Origin: Actinomadura kijaniata NBRC 14229
GTDB taxonomy: Bacteria; Actinomycetota; Actinomycetes; Streptosporangiales; Streptosporangiaceae
Length of the DNA: 64,000 nucleotides
Direction: 5' to 3'
Assembly (NCBI RefSeq): GCF_001552175.1
Contig: NZ_BCQR01000005.1
Coordinates: forward strand, 1 to 64,000
How positions within the stretch are numbered: position 1 is the first letter of the stretch; every line of letters begins with the position of its first letter. A program made the translations under genes and the position numbers. The notes under the pieces were generated by a model. That model was not told the origin of the DNA and did not search any database. It saw only the letters and a program-made list of their open reading frames with translations. This document shows positions 54,551-63,891 of this stretch, one piece after another.

Positions 54551-54984
54551 CCCAATTGTTCAGCGAAGTAGACAATCAATGCCGCCTCCAGCCTAGCGGC
54601 GCGACCCGGAGGAGCTTCGAGGATGCCGCCGCACCCGACACCGCCACAACCCGTCCCTGCGAGGCCATCGAGAAAACAGGGCCGCCGACCCCGCGCCACC
54701 CTCCCGGCGGGGCCGCGCACACCGGCCGCCACCGGCCGATGTTCACCTCTCGGCCATTTTGTTTTGCACTATTGACAATCAATCGGTGACCCACGACGCT
54801 AGCGGCACGACCCGGACCCCGGGGCCCGCCCACCTCCACCGCGCGGCCGCGACGAGGTGACCCGCCCCCACTCCCGCCGCCGACCGCGGACCGGCGGGAC
54901 CGGCCGCGGCCGGGCCCGGCACCCGCACCGCCCGGCCCGCGCCCCGGCACCGTCCCCGCATCCCAGCACCGCGAAGGACCTTCC
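54551..54984. other. Long intergenic region between TetR and the peptide transporter
   Basis: No gene is supported here. It holds GACAATCAAT twice, at 54571-54580 near the TetR start and at 54774-54783. The second is part of ATTGA-CAA-TCAAT (54771-54783), a perfect inverted repeat, and carries TTGACA at 54772-54777, a possible -35 for the transporter with only a poor -10 (GACGCT, 54795-54800). ATTGT (54555-54559) and ACAAT (54572-54576) form a further inverted pair. The stretch 54751-54790 is clearly AT-richer than its surroundings. Confidence 0.5.
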
Positions 54985-56610
54985 ATGACCCGTCGTCCAC
55001 GTACGGCCGCGCTCGCCGCGGCCCTGCTCGGATCCACCGTCCTGACCGCCTGTAGCGGCGGGGGCGGCCCGGCCGCCGGGCAGCCGAACGCCCCCACGAT
55101 CACCACCGCCGTCCCGGCCCCGGCCAGGGACGTCGACACCGTCACCTGGAACCTCGCCAGCGGCGAGCCCACCACCCTGGACCCCGCCCAGTCCGCCCTG
55201 GAGTCCGTCAGCACGGTCGTCGCCAACCTGTGCGAGGGCCTGTTCACCTTCGGCCCCGACTACCAGCGCAAGCCCGCGCTGGCCACCTCCGTCGACCACC
55301 CCGACCCGCTCACCTACGTGATCCACCTGCGCAGGGGCGCGACGTTCTGGGACGGCAGGCCGGTCACCCCCGAGGACGTCGTCTACAGCGTCCGGCGGAT
55401 CCTCGACCCCGCGCTGGGCTCGCCGTGGATCGGCTGGGCCGCCAACCTGCGCGGGATCGAGCCCACCGGCGACGACAGGGTCACGATCCGGCTGAAGAAG
55501 CCGGACGCGCTGGTCCCGAACTTCTTCGCCCTGCCCGCCTTCACCGTCGTGCAGAAGGCGTTCGCCGAGAAGGCGGGCAAGGGCTTCGGAACGGCGAAGG
55601 GCGGCGTCATGTGCACCGGCCCGTACCGGGTCGCGGGCTGGACCCAGGGCCGCGAGATCACCGTGACCCGCAACGGCACCTGGTGGAACACCGCCGCCAG
55701 GCCGAGGGTGAAGAGCCTGAGGTTCACCTTCATCGCCGATCCGGCCGCCCAGTCGGCGGCGCTGAACAGCGGCGACGTGGACGGCCAGTTCAACGTCCCG
55801 CGCGCCGCCCACGCCCAGCTCGCAGGCAGGGGCAACCTGCTGTTCGGCCGCAGCCTCGCCCCCACGTTCCTGGCGGTCGTCGACTCCGGGGGCGCCCTGT
55901 CGGACCCCGCCACCCGGCAGGCGATCCAGGCGGTCATCGACTACAAGGGCGTCATCCGCTCGGTCTACCGGGGCACCGCCCAGCCGCTGCGCGCGCTCGT
56001 CCCGCCGGCGGCGTGGGGCTACGCCCGGGACGTCTACCAGGGCGAGTACGACAGGCTGCCCGAGCCGACCCAGGACCTGGCCAGGGCCAAGGACCTCGTC
56101 GGCCGGTCGGCCAGGGCCAAGGAGAAGATCGTCCTGGCGTACACCACGGCGATCGAGGAGGAGACCCGCACCGCCACCGCGATCGCCGACGCCGCCGCCA
56201 AGATCGGCATGCGCGTCGAGCTGAAGCCGATGACCGGCGAGCGGTTCGCCGCCGTGTTCGGCTCGCCGAAGGGCCGTGAGGGCATCGACCTGCTCCTGTC
56301 GACCGGCTACCTGGACTCCCCCGAGCCGCTGTCGTACTACCAGTTCTTCACGACCGGCAACTTCTACAACTTCGCCGGATACCGCAACAAGGAGTACGAC
56401 ACCGTCATCGCCACCGCGATCGGCACCGAGGACCCCGCCGCCCGCGCCCGCCTCGTGGTGAGGGCGCAGTCGATCCTGGCCCGGGACCTGGTCACCATCC
56501 CGATCGCCACGCAGTACGTGAACGTCTACTACGGGCCGCGGCTGGCGGGCGTCGTGCCGCGCCAGAACTACCTGTACACCCCGTGGGCCGCCTCCCTCGG
56601 CGGCAAGTGA
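54985..56610 (+). CDS. Oligopeptide ABC transporter substrate-binding lipoprotein (SBP_bac_5)
   Basis: 541 residues. Lipoprotein signal with C23 (STVLTAC). The family 5 fold is shown by NLASGEPTTLDPAQSALES, ATFWDGRPVTPEDVVYSVRR and MCTGPYRVAGWTQGREITV. It binds peptides or peptide-like compounds outside the cell for the permeases that follow. GCGAAGGACC lies before the ATG. The four other transporter genes and a hydrolase follow without gaps. Confidence 0.93.
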   Translation: MTRRPRTAALAAALLGSTVLTACSGGGGPAAGQPNAPTITTAVPAPARDVDTVTWNLASGEPTTLDPAQSALESVSTVVANLCEGLFTFGPDYQRKPALATSVDHPDPLTYVIHLRRGATFWDGRPVTPEDVVYSVRRILDPALGSPWIGWAANLRGIEPTGDDRVTIRLKKPDALVPNFFALPAFTVVQKAFAEKAGKGFGTAKGGVMCTGPYRVAGWTQGREITVTRNGTWWNTAARPRVKSLRFTFIADPAAQSAALNSGDVDGQFNVPRAAHAQLAGRGNLLFGRSLAPTFLAVVDSGGALSDPATRQAIQAVIDYKGVIRSVYRGTAQPLRALVPPAAWGYARDVYQGEYDRLPEPTQDLARAKDLVGRSARAKEKIVLAYTTAIEEETRTATAIADAAAKIGMRVELKPMTGERFAAVFGSPKGREGIDLLLSTGYLDSPEPLSYYQFFTTGNFYNFAGYRNKEYDTVIATAIGTEDPAARARLVVRAQSILARDLVTIPIATQYVNVYYGPRLAGVVPRQNYLYTPWAASLGGK

Positions 56611-57572
56611 TGAAGGCGCGCACCCTCTCCGTCTGGGCGGCGCGGCGCGCGCTGGGCGCGGCCCTCACCGTGCTGGTCGCCACGGTCGTCGTCTACGGCG
56701 CGCTGCGGCTCGTCCCCGGCGACCCCGTGGTGGCGCTGTCGGCGGGCCGCCGCCTCACCCCCGAGCAGATCGAGGCGCTGCGCCACCGCCACGGCCTCGA
56801 CCGGGGGTTCCTCCAGGGCTACCTGTCGTGGATCGGCGGCGTGCTGCGGCTGGACCTCGGCACCTCGCTGAACTACCAGACCAGCGTCATGTCGCTGATC
56901 ACCGGCCGGCTGGGCGTGTCCGGCCTGCTCATCCTGTACTCGGCGACGCTGGCGGCCGCGCTCGGCACGGCCGTGGCGCTGGTGTCGGCGGTCCGGGGCG
57001 GCGTGGCCGACCGGATCGCGTCCGTCCTGGCCGCCGCCGCGACCGCCACCCCCACGTTCGTGGCGTCGATCGCGCTGCTGGCGCTCTTCTCGATCGGCCT
57101 CGGCTGGTTCCCCGCCACCGGCGCGGGCACCGGCCCGGCCGACCGGCTGTGGCACCTGACGCTGCCCGCCGTCGCCATGGCGATCGCCGCGTTCGGCGTC
57201 CTGGCGCGGGTCGGGAACGCGGCGTTCGCCGAGCAGCTGGGGCGCGAGCACGTGGTGGCGGCCCGCAGCCGGGGCGTCGGCACGGCGGCGGTGATCCGCC
57301 GGCATGTGGTGCGCAACGCGCTGGCCCCGCTGCTGACGGTCGTCGGCGTGCTGGTGGCGAGCCTGTTCGTCGGCACCGCCGTCGTGGAGACCGCGTTCGG
57401 CCTGGACGGCGTCGGCTCGCTGCTGGTCACCTCGGTGTCGCGGCGGGACTTCCCGGTCGTGCAGGGCATCGCCCTGATCGGGATCGCCCTGTTCGTCGTC
57501 GTCAACACGCTGGTGGACCTGGTGCTGCCGCTGATCGACCCGCGCGTCACCGCCGGGGGGCCGCGCCGATGA
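56610..57572 (+). CDS. Oligopeptide ABC transporter permease (DppB/OppB type)
   Basis: 320 residues from ATG 56610, whose A is the last base of the binding-protein stop (TGATG). Six helices are expected; the first follows AARRALGAAL, with RLVPGDPVVALSAGRRLTPE as the typical periplasmic loop. The EAA-like loop is REHVVAARSRGVGTAAVIRR. It is the first channel subunit. Confidence 0.93.
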   Translation: MKARTLSVWAARRALGAALTVLVATVVVYGALRLVPGDPVVALSAGRRLTPEQIEALRHRHGLDRGFLQGYLSWIGGVLRLDLGTSLNYQTSVMSLITGRLGVSGLLILYSATLAAALGTAVALVSAVRGGVADRIASVLAAAATATPTFVASIALLALFSIGLGWFPATGAGTGPADRLWHLTLPAVAMAIAAFGVLARVGNAAFAEQLGREHVVAARSRGVGTAAVIRRHVVRNALAPLLTVVGVLVASLFVGTAVVETAFGLDGVGSLLVTSVSRRDFPVVQGIALIGIALFVVVNTLVDLVLPLIDPRVTAGGPRR

Positions 57573-58441
57573 CGCTGACGATCCCCGCGCTGCGCGCCCG
57601 CGGCGCCGCCCGCCGCCGACCGCGCCGCCCCCTCGGCCTGGTGCTCGCGGCCGCGTTCCTGTCGCTGGTGGTGCTGACGGCGGTGCTGGCCCCCGTACTG
57701 GCCCCGCACTCGCCCGAGGCCACCGACCTGCTGAACTCCCTCGCCCCGCCCGGCACCGAGGGGCACTGGCTCGGCACCGACTCCACCGGCCGGGACGTGC
57801 TGTCGCGCCTGATGCACGGCGCCCGGCTCTCCCTGCTCGCGCCGCTGGGGGTGGTGCTGCTGTCGGGCGTGCTCGGAACGGCCGTCGGGCTGCTGGCCGC
57901 CCGCGCCGGAGGGTGGGTCGACGCGGTGCTCACCCGCGCCATGGACATCGTGTTCGCCTTCCCCAGCCTGCTGCTGGCGATGCTGGTGGTGGCGGTGTTC
58001 GGGCCCGGCCTCGCCGCGCCCGTCTGCGCCCTGGCCGTCGCCTACACGCCGTTCCTCGGCCGCGTCGTGCGCAGCATGGCGCTCCAGGAGGGCGCGCGGC
58101 CCTACATGGAGAGCTACCGCGTCATGGGCTTCGGCGAGTGGTGGGTGACGCTGCGCCACCTGCTGCCCAACGTCGCGCCGGTCATCCTCGCCCAGGGCAC
58201 GCTGTCGTTCGGCTACGCGCTGGTCGACCTGGCGTCCCTGTCCTACCTGGGGCTCGGGGTGCGCCCGCCGGAGGCCGACTGGGGCTCAATGATCAGCCAG
58301 GCCCAGAGCGCCATCCTCCAGGGGCAGCCGTGGAGCGGACTGATCCCCGGGATCGCGGTCCTGCTGACCGTCGTCAGCGTCAACGTGCTCGGCGAGCACC
58401 TCAGCGGCTCCATCGCCCGACGACAGGGGGAGACGAGATGA
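57569..58441 (+). CDS. Oligopeptide ABC transporter permease (DppC/OppC type)
   Basis: 290 residues, start overlapping the previous stop by ATGA. HWLGTDSTGRDVLSRLMHGA is the diagnostic DppC motif; the coupling loop is YMESYRVMGFGEWWVTLRHL. A first helix precedes it (LGLVLAAAFLSLVVLTAVLA). Second channel subunit. Confidence 0.93.
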   Translation: MTLTIPALRARGAARRRPRRPLGLVLAAAFLSLVVLTAVLAPVLAPHSPEATDLLNSLAPPGTEGHWLGTDSTGRDVLSRLMHGARLSLLAPLGVVLLSGVLGTAVGLLAARAGGWVDAVLTRAMDIVFAFPSLLLAMLVVAVFGPGLAAPVCALAVAYTPFLGRVVRSMALQEGARPYMESYRVMGFGEWWVTLRHLLPNVAPVILAQGTLSFGYALVDLASLSYLGLGVRPPEADWGSMISQAQSAILQGQPWSGLIPGIAVLLTVVSVNVLGEHLSGSIARRQGETR

Positions 58442-59388
58442 ACGTCCTCGACATCGCGGGACTGCGCCTGTCGGTCGGTGACGTTCCCCTGCTGGCCGAC
58501 GTCACCGTCCGCGTCGGCCGCGCCGAGACCGTCGGGCTGGTCGGCGAGTCCGGCTCGGGCAAGTCGCTGACCTCGCGGGCCGCGCTCGGCATGTTCCCGC
58601 GCGGCGCGCGCGTCACCGGCCACGTCACGGCCGCGGGCGTGGACGTGCTGGCCGCCGGGCGCGGCGCGCTGCGCGACCTGCGCCGCACCCGGGCCGCGAT
58701 GGTCTTCCAGGACCCCCGGGCGTCGATCAACCCGGTGCGCCGCGTCGGCGACTACCTCACCGAGGGCCTGCGCGCCTCGGGCGTGCCCGCGCGCGAGGCC
58801 GCCGCCCGCGCCCTGGACCTGCTCGACCAGGTCGGCATCCGCGACCCCGGGCGCGCGGTGCGGCGGCACCCGCACGAGTTCTCCGGCGGCATGCTGCAAC
58901 GCGTCGTGATCGCGGGCGCGCTGGCGGCGGAACCGGACCTGCTGCTGGCCGACGAACCCACCACCGCCCTCGACGTCACCACCCAGGCCGAGGTCGTCGC
59001 CCTGCTGAAACGGCTCCAGCGGGACCGGGGCACCGGGATGCTGTTCGTCACCCACGACCTGGACCTCGCCGCCGCCGTCTGTGACCGCGTCTACGTCATG
59101 TACGCCGGGCGCGTCGTCGAGGAGGCCCCGAGCGCCGGCCTGTTCCGCGCGCCCGCCCACCCCTACACCCGGGCGCTGCTGGAGGCGAGCCCGTCGGCGC
59201 GCGGCGAGCGCGCCGAGATCAGGGCCATCCGGGGACGCCCCCGGTCGCTGGCGGAGGCCCCGTCCGGCTGCTCGTTCCGCGACCGCTGCCCGCTGGCCGA
59301 CGACGCCTGCGCCCGGAAGGTCCCCGACATCCGCCCGCACGGGACGTCCCTCGTCGCGTGCCTGCGCCCGCAGGAGGTGACGCCGTGA
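58438..59388 (+). CDS. Oligopeptide ABC transporter ATPase (DppD/OppD type)
   Basis: 316 residues. Walker A GESGSGKS at 36-43, signature FSGGMLQ at 148-154, Walker B LLLADE at 168-173 and switch H206. The C-terminal oligopeptide extension has the Cys cluster (CSFRDRCPLADDACARKVPD) seen in this subfamily. ATGA overlap with the permease, GTGA overlap with the second ATPase. Confidence 0.93.
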   Translation: MNVLDIAGLRLSVGDVPLLADVTVRVGRAETVGLVGESGSGKSLTSRAALGMFPRGARVTGHVTAAGVDVLAAGRGALRDLRRTRAAMVFQDPRASINPVRRVGDYLTEGLRASGVPAREAAARALDLLDQVGIRDPGRAVRRHPHEFSGGMLQRVVIAGALAAEPDLLLADEPTTALDVTTQAEVVALLKRLQRDRGTGMLFVTHDLDLAAAVCDRVYVMYAGRVVEEAPSAGLFRAPAHPYTRALLEASPSARGERAEIRAIRGRPRSLAEAPSGCSFRDRCPLADDACARKVPDIRPHGTSLVACLRPQEVTP

Positions 59389-60278
59389 CCGAGCCCGAGC
59401 CCGTGCCCGAGCCCGTGCCCGGACCCGTACTGGAGGTCGCGTCGCTGGTGAAGAGGTTCGGGACCTTCACCGCCGTCGACGACGTGGGCTTCACGCTGAT
59501 GCCCGGCGCGTCGCTGGGGATCGTCGGCGAGTCGGGGTCGGGCAAGACGACCACGGCCCGCGTCCTCGCCGGGCTGGAGGAGCCGACCTCCGGGACCGTG
59601 ACCCTGGCGGGCGAGACCGTGACGGGCCGCTCCCGCCGGGACCGGCTCCGCCGCGCCCGCCTCCTCCAGATGATCTTCCAGGACCCCTACGGTTCCTTCG
59701 ACCCGCGCCAGACCATCGCCGAGTCGGTCGCCGAACCCCTGCGGCTGCACGCGCCCGGCTCCCGGAAGCAGCACCGGGCCCGCGCCGCGGAGCTGCTGGA
59801 CCAGGTGGGCCTGAGCCGCCGCGCGGGGCAGTCGCCGCCCCGCGACCTGTCGGGCGGCCAGCGGCAGCGCGCCGCCATCGCCCGCGCGCTCGCGGTCCGC
59901 CCGCGCGTGCTGGTGCTGGACGAGGCCGTCGCCGCGCTCGACGTGTCGATCCAGGCCCAGATCCTCACCCTGCTGGAGGAGCTGCGCGCCGGGACCGGCA
60001 TCGCCTACGTCTTCGTCAGCCACGACCTCGGCGTGGTCCGCCACATCACCGACGAGGTCCTGGTGATGCGGCACGGCCGCGTCGTCGAGCGCGGCGCGAC
60101 CGAACACGTCCTGCGCACACCCCGGCATCCCTACACCCGCCTGCTCCTGGACTCGATCCCCTCCCCGGACTGGGACCTGGACCGGGTGGCCCGGGACCGG
60201 GTGGCCCGGGACCGCCGCGCCCTCGACCTCGCCGACAGACAAGCCACCCCCGCCCCCAAGGGAGAAACCACGTGCTGA
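59385..60278 (+). CDS. Oligopeptide ABC transporter ATPase (DppF/OppF type)
   Basis: 297 residues from GTG 59385. A PEPVPEPVP repeat opens the protein. Walker A GESGSGKT at 48-55, signature LSGGQRQR at 155-162, Walker B VLVLDE at 175-180, here followed by AVAALD rather than the usual PVSALD. Near the C-terminus VARDR is repeated twice by a 15-bp tandem repeat (about 60185-60214). It overlaps the CocE-like gene by 7 bp. Confidence 0.92.
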   Translation: MTEPEPVPEPVPGPVLEVASLVKRFGTFTAVDDVGFTLMPGASLGIVGESGSGKTTTARVLAGLEEPTSGTVTLAGETVTGRSRRDRLRRARLLQMIFQDPYGSFDPRQTIAESVAEPLRLHAPGSRKQHRARAAELLDQVGLSRRAGQSPPRDLSGGQRQRAAIARALAVRPRVLVLDEAVAALDVSIQAQILTLLEELRAGTGIAYVFVSHDLGVVRHITDEVLVMRHGRVVERGATEHVLRTPRHPYTRLLLDSIPSPDWDLDRVARDRVARDRRALDLADRQATPAPKGETTC

Positions 60279-61924
60279 CCATCACGCGCACCGGACCCGC
60301 CCCCGTGCCCGACGACGCCGTCCAGGTCATGGTCCCCATGCGGGACGGGGTCCGGCTGGCGACCGACCTGTACCTCGCCGACCCGCCGGAGCCGGGCCCC
60401 GTCGTGCTGGTCCGCCTCCCGTACGACAAGGACGGCGCCTACTGCTTCATGCCGCGGATCGCCCGCTACTTCCGGGCGCGCGGCTACCACGTCGCGGTGC
60501 AGGACGTGCGGGGCAAGTTCCGCTCCGAGGGGGAGACCGAGTTCGCCGTCCACGAGGTCGACGACGGCCACGACACCGTCCAGTGGATCACCGAGCGGCC
60601 CTGGTGCGACGGCGCCGTCGTGATGTGGGGCGACTCCTACTTCGGCTACACGACCATCGCCGCGGCGATCAGCGGGCACCCCGCGCTGCGGGCGATCGCG
60701 CCGCGCCTCACCGGTTCGCAGCTGTCGACGGTCCTGGAGCACGGCGACGGCACGCGGGACGTCGAGCAGACGGCCCGCAAGGTCTACTTCGCCTCCCACT
60801 ACGTGGACGCCGACCACTACGAGTGGCCGCTGGACTGGGGGCGCCGCCCGCTGCGGGAGACGTTCGAGGAGTTCTTCGCGCGGCTGGGCGGGCGCTCGGA
60901 GAACTTCGACCGCGAGTTCGACGGGCGGACGCCGTTCCTCCCGCCGCCGCTGAAGGCCCTGCCGGAGAGCCCGCCGATCCCGGTCCTCTACACGATCGGA
61001 TGGTTCGACAACTGCGCGGTCTGGTCCTGGCAGGACGTGCGCGCCCTGGCGGACGACCCGGGCTGGGCCCCGCACCTGCGGCTGCGGCTGGAGGCCATCG
61101 ACCACGAGAACCACCGGCTGGCCGACGCGCCCATCGCCCCGCACGACGACCACACCACCGACCCGGCGGCGCTGGAACGCATGCTGCCCCGCTACCTCGA
61201 CCCCGCGATCGAGTTCTTCGACGCGGTCCTGGACCGTTCCGGCGACCTGGCGGCGCTGCCCCGCGTCCGCTACGAGGTCTGCCACGGCGGATGGCGCGAG
61301 AGCGACGCGTGGCCGCCCCGCGAGTCGTCCGACCTGGAGTACCACCTGTCGGGCGGCCCCGTCCCGGCGCTGACCGCCGAGCCCCCGGAGCGGGGGGTGC
61401 TGGAGTGGGTGCACGACCCCGCCGACCTGGTCCCCTCGCCGGGCGCCAACCCGTTCGCGGCCCTGTTCGACCGGTCGGACCTGCGCGCCGTCGGGGACCG
61501 CCCGGACGTGCTGCGGTTCACCGGGCCCGCCGTCGCCGGGGACACCGACCTGGTCGGGGCCGTGACGCTGCGGCTGCGCCTGCGGGCCGACGCCGGGGCG
61601 CACGTCCACGCGCGCCTGCTGGACGTGGCCCCCGACGGCGGCGCGTTCCTCGTCGCGCGGGGGCAGGTCCGGCTGGACGTGCCGATGGCGGGGGAGGACG
61701 TCATCGTGGACCTGCAGAGCGTCGCCTACCGGCTGCGCGCCGGGCACCGCCTCGCGCTCGACGTGATGAGCAGCGACTTCCCCGACTACGTCCCCGAGGC
61801 CCCCGCCGGGGCCGACCCGTGGACGAGCACGCCCGGCGCGCCGGCCGTCCGGGCGGTCGAGCTGGGCCCCTCCCGCCTGCGCGTCGGCCGGTGGCGGCCC
61901 GACCGGCTCCGCCGGGCCCGCTAG
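60272..61924 (+). CDS. CocE/NonD family hydrolase (X-Pro dipeptidyl-peptidase-like)
   Basis: 550 residues. The alpha/beta-hydrolase domain has nucleophile S122 in GDSYFG and VQDVRGKFRSEGETE; the C-terminal half is the jelly-roll X-ProPep domain (LVGAVTLRLRLRADAGAHVH). Family members cleave cocaine-like esters, N-acyl compounds or X-Pro peptides. Its overlap with the transporter ATPase suggests that it processes the imported compound. No signal peptide. Confidence 0.9.
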   Translation: MLTITRTGPAPVPDDAVQVMVPMRDGVRLATDLYLADPPEPGPVVLVRLPYDKDGAYCFMPRIARYFRARGYHVAVQDVRGKFRSEGETEFAVHEVDDGHDTVQWITERPWCDGAVVMWGDSYFGYTTIAAAISGHPALRAIAPRLTGSQLSTVLEHGDGTRDVEQTARKVYFASHYVDADHYEWPLDWGRRPLRETFEEFFARLGGRSENFDREFDGRTPFLPPPLKALPESPPIPVLYTIGWFDNCAVWSWQDVRALADDPGWAPHLRLRLEAIDHENHRLADAPIAPHDDHTTDPAALERMLPRYLDPAIEFFDAVLDRSGDLAALPRVRYEVCHGGWRESDAWPPRESSDLEYHLSGGPVPALTAEPPERGVLEWVHDPADLVPSPGANPFAALFDRSDLRAVGDRPDVLRFTGPAVAGDTDLVGAVTLRLRLRADAGAHVHARLLDVAPDGGAFLVARGQVRLDVPMAGEDVIVDLQSVAYRLRAGHRLALDVMSSDFPDYVPEAPAGADPWTSTPGAPAVRAVELGPSRLRVGRWRPDRLRRAR

Positions 61925-61936
61925 ACCACCGGCCCG

Positions 61937-62794
61937 CTAGACCACCGGCTCGGGCTCCTCGTCCGGGATGGTGTCGAGGAGCTCGGCCGTGATCGCCCTG
62001 GCGGCCGGGTCCAGCTCGGCGTACACCGAGCGGAACACCCGCTGGGCACGTTCGGCGGGCCAGTCGGCGGGCAGGTGCTCGCGGGGGAGTCGCGGATCCC
62101 GCCGGACGACCTGGAGCCACTCGGCCTGCAACAGCAGTTGCCGCGCGAGGCTGTCGGCGGGCCCGTCGGGCGGCGCCGAGCCGTCCCAGCGGTCGAGGAA
62201 CCGTTCGTACCGCGCGGCCACCGCCGCCAGGTCCCAGGCGTCGCGCACCAGCTCGTCCACGTCGGTGGGCGGCAGTGCGCGCGCCTGGAACACCTTCACG
62301 TGCGCGGCGGCCTCCAGCCCGTCGAGCAGCGGCTCGACCTCGACGGGGGACGGGGCGATCCACAGCCCGCCCTGCAACGCCCCGAACCCCGCCCACAGCA
62401 GCCGCGACCGCAGCACGTGCCGCTGCCGCTGCCAGGAGTCGGGCAGGGAGAAGCCGAGCAGCGTCCAGGTGCCGTCCCAGTGGGTGTTGACCGCGCCCAT
62501 CCGCCAGACCCGGAACTCCCCGTCGTGCAGGACCTCCCGGGACCGGGGGGTGAGGCCGAGGTAGACGCTGCGCCCCCGGCGCACCCGGTGCAGCAGGCCG
62601 CCCCGCGCCATGCGGCTCAGCGTGGAGCGCGTGGCGTCCTCGGAGACGCCCACCCGGCCCAGCACGTCGAGCACGCTCGCGGTGGCCACGTGGACGCGGC
62701 GGCCGAGGATGTAGCCGCCGAAGAAGGTGAGCAGCAGCGCCTGGGGGCGCAGCGCTCCGAGGTCGGTGTCGGGGGAGGGCGGGTCCTGGATCAC
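61937..62794 (-). CDS. PaaX family transcriptional regulator
   Basis: 285 residues from GTG 62794; the frame extends to 62917 without support. The PaaX winged HTH includes LLTFFGGYILGRRVHVATAS and VGVSEDATRSTLSRMARGGL, and the middle domain has GTWTLLGFSLPDSWQRQRHV. PaaX proteins respond to aryl-CoA, classically phenylacetyl-CoA. TACGCT 6 nt before the GTG suggests a leaderless transcript. It is divergent from an SDR gene with a strong promoter between them. Confidence 0.88.
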   Translation of the reverse strand: MIQDPPSPDTDLGALRPQALLLTFFGGYILGRRVHVATASVLDVLGRVGVSEDATRSTLSRMARGGLLHRVRRGRSVYLGLTPRSREVLHDGEFRVWRMGAVNTHWDGTWTLLGFSLPDSWQRQRHVLRSRLLWAGFGALQGGLWIAPSPVEVEPLLDGLEAAAHVKVFQARALPPTDVDELVRDAWDLAAVAARYERFLDRWDGSAPPDGPADSLARQLLLQAEWLQVVRRDPRLPREHLPADWPAERAQRVFRSVYAELDPAARAITAELLDTIPDEEPEPVV

Positions 62795-62830
62795 GCCCCC
62801 AGCGTAGCCAACCGAACATTGGGCAGCATC

Positions 62831-62859
62831 TTGACGGTAGTCACAGAACTGCCTACTTT
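62831..62859 (+). promoter_or_regulatory. Promoter of the SDR/amidohydrolase operon
   Basis: TTGACG (62831-62836), 17 nt and TACTTT (62854-62859) form one of the best vegetative promoters in the window. The start would be near 62866, with GGAAGGAT before the GTG at 62965. No clear PaaX operator was identified. Confidence 0.65.
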
Positions 62860-62964
62860 CGTGACCAGCGATCCGCTCCCATCGCGCGAGAACACGGGCG
62901 TGGTCGCGTTCGGACATTGAGCATTCCCCTCACCCGAGTCATCTCGAACGACGGAAGGATCCCC

Positions 62965-63891
62965 GTGGATCTGCAGGACAAGGTGGTCGTCGTCACCGGA
63001 GCCGGCAACGGTCTCGGCCGCGCCTACGCCCTGGCGCTGGCCGGGGCGGGCGCGGCGGTCGTGGTGAACGACGCCGACGACGCGGCGGCCAAGCGGGTCG
63101 CCGAGGAGATCGCCGCGGCCGGTGGCCGGGCCGTCGCCGAACCCGGCGCGGTCGGCCCGACCGAGGTCGCCGAGGCGCTGACGGCCCGCGCGGTCGAGGA
63201 GTTCGGCCGGCTGGACGTCCTGGTCACCAACGCCGGGATCCTCCGCGACCGGGTGCTGTGGAAGATGTCGGACGACGACTTCGACGCCGTGGTGAACGTG
63301 CACCTGCGCGGCACCTTCACCTGCGTGCGCGCCGCCGTGGCGCGGATGCGCGAGCAGGGCGACGGCGGCCGGATCATCGTGGTCGGCTCGCCCGCCGGGC
63401 AGCGCGGCAACTTCGGGCAGACCAACTACTCGGCGGCCAAGGCCGCGATCGTCGGCATGGTCCGGACCTGGGCGATGGAGTGCGCCCGCGCGAACATCAC
63501 CGTCAACGCGGTCGTCCCCGTCGCGGCGACCGGGATGACCAAGACGATCCCCGCGTTCGCGCCCCACATCCAGGCGTGGGAGGAGCGCGGCGAGCCGTTC
63601 CCGGCCTGGCTGCGCGCCGCCGAGGGGTTCGGCACGCCCGAGGACGTGGCGGCCCTGCCGGTGTTCCTCGCCTCCGACGCCGCCGCCGGGATCACCGGCC
63701 AGGCCATCGGCATCGGCGGCGACAAGCTGTCGCTGTGGTCGCACCCGCAGGAGGTGGCGGTCGCCTACCGCGACGGCGGCTGGGACGCCGACGCGATCGC
63801 CGCGACCTGGGCGACGGGCGTCGGCCGGGAGCCGCAGACCTACGGCATCCCCGCCCCGCAGGCCCCCGACGCGAGCGGGACCCCGCGATGA
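62965..63891 (+). CDS. SDR family oxidoreductase (classical)
   Basis: 308 residues from GTG 62965, which has a GGAAGG site; an upstream ATG at 62917 does not. Rossmann motif TGAGNGLG at 11-18, NAG at 89-91, catalytic S142/Y155/K159 (YSAAK). A C-terminal extension of about 60 residues resembles that of 3-hydroxyacyl-CoA-type SDRs of multifunctional enzymes. The PaaX regulator beside it suggests an acyl-CoA or aryl-CoA substrate (inference). ATGA overlap with the next gene. Confidence 0.9.
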   Translation: MDLQDKVVVVTGAGNGLGRAYALALAGAGAAVVVNDADDAAAKRVAEEIAAAGGRAVAEPGAVGPTEVAEALTARAVEEFGRLDVLVTNAGILRDRVLWKMSDDDFDAVVNVHLRGTFTCVRAAVARMREQGDGGRIIVVGSPAGQRGNFGQTNYSAAKAAIVGMVRTWAMECARANITVNAVVPVAATGMTKTIPAFAPHIQAWEERGEPFPAWLRAAEGFGTPEDVAALPVFLASDAAAGITGQAIGIGGDKLSLWSHPQEVAVAYRDGGWDADAIAATWATGVGREPQTYGIPAPQAPDASGTPR

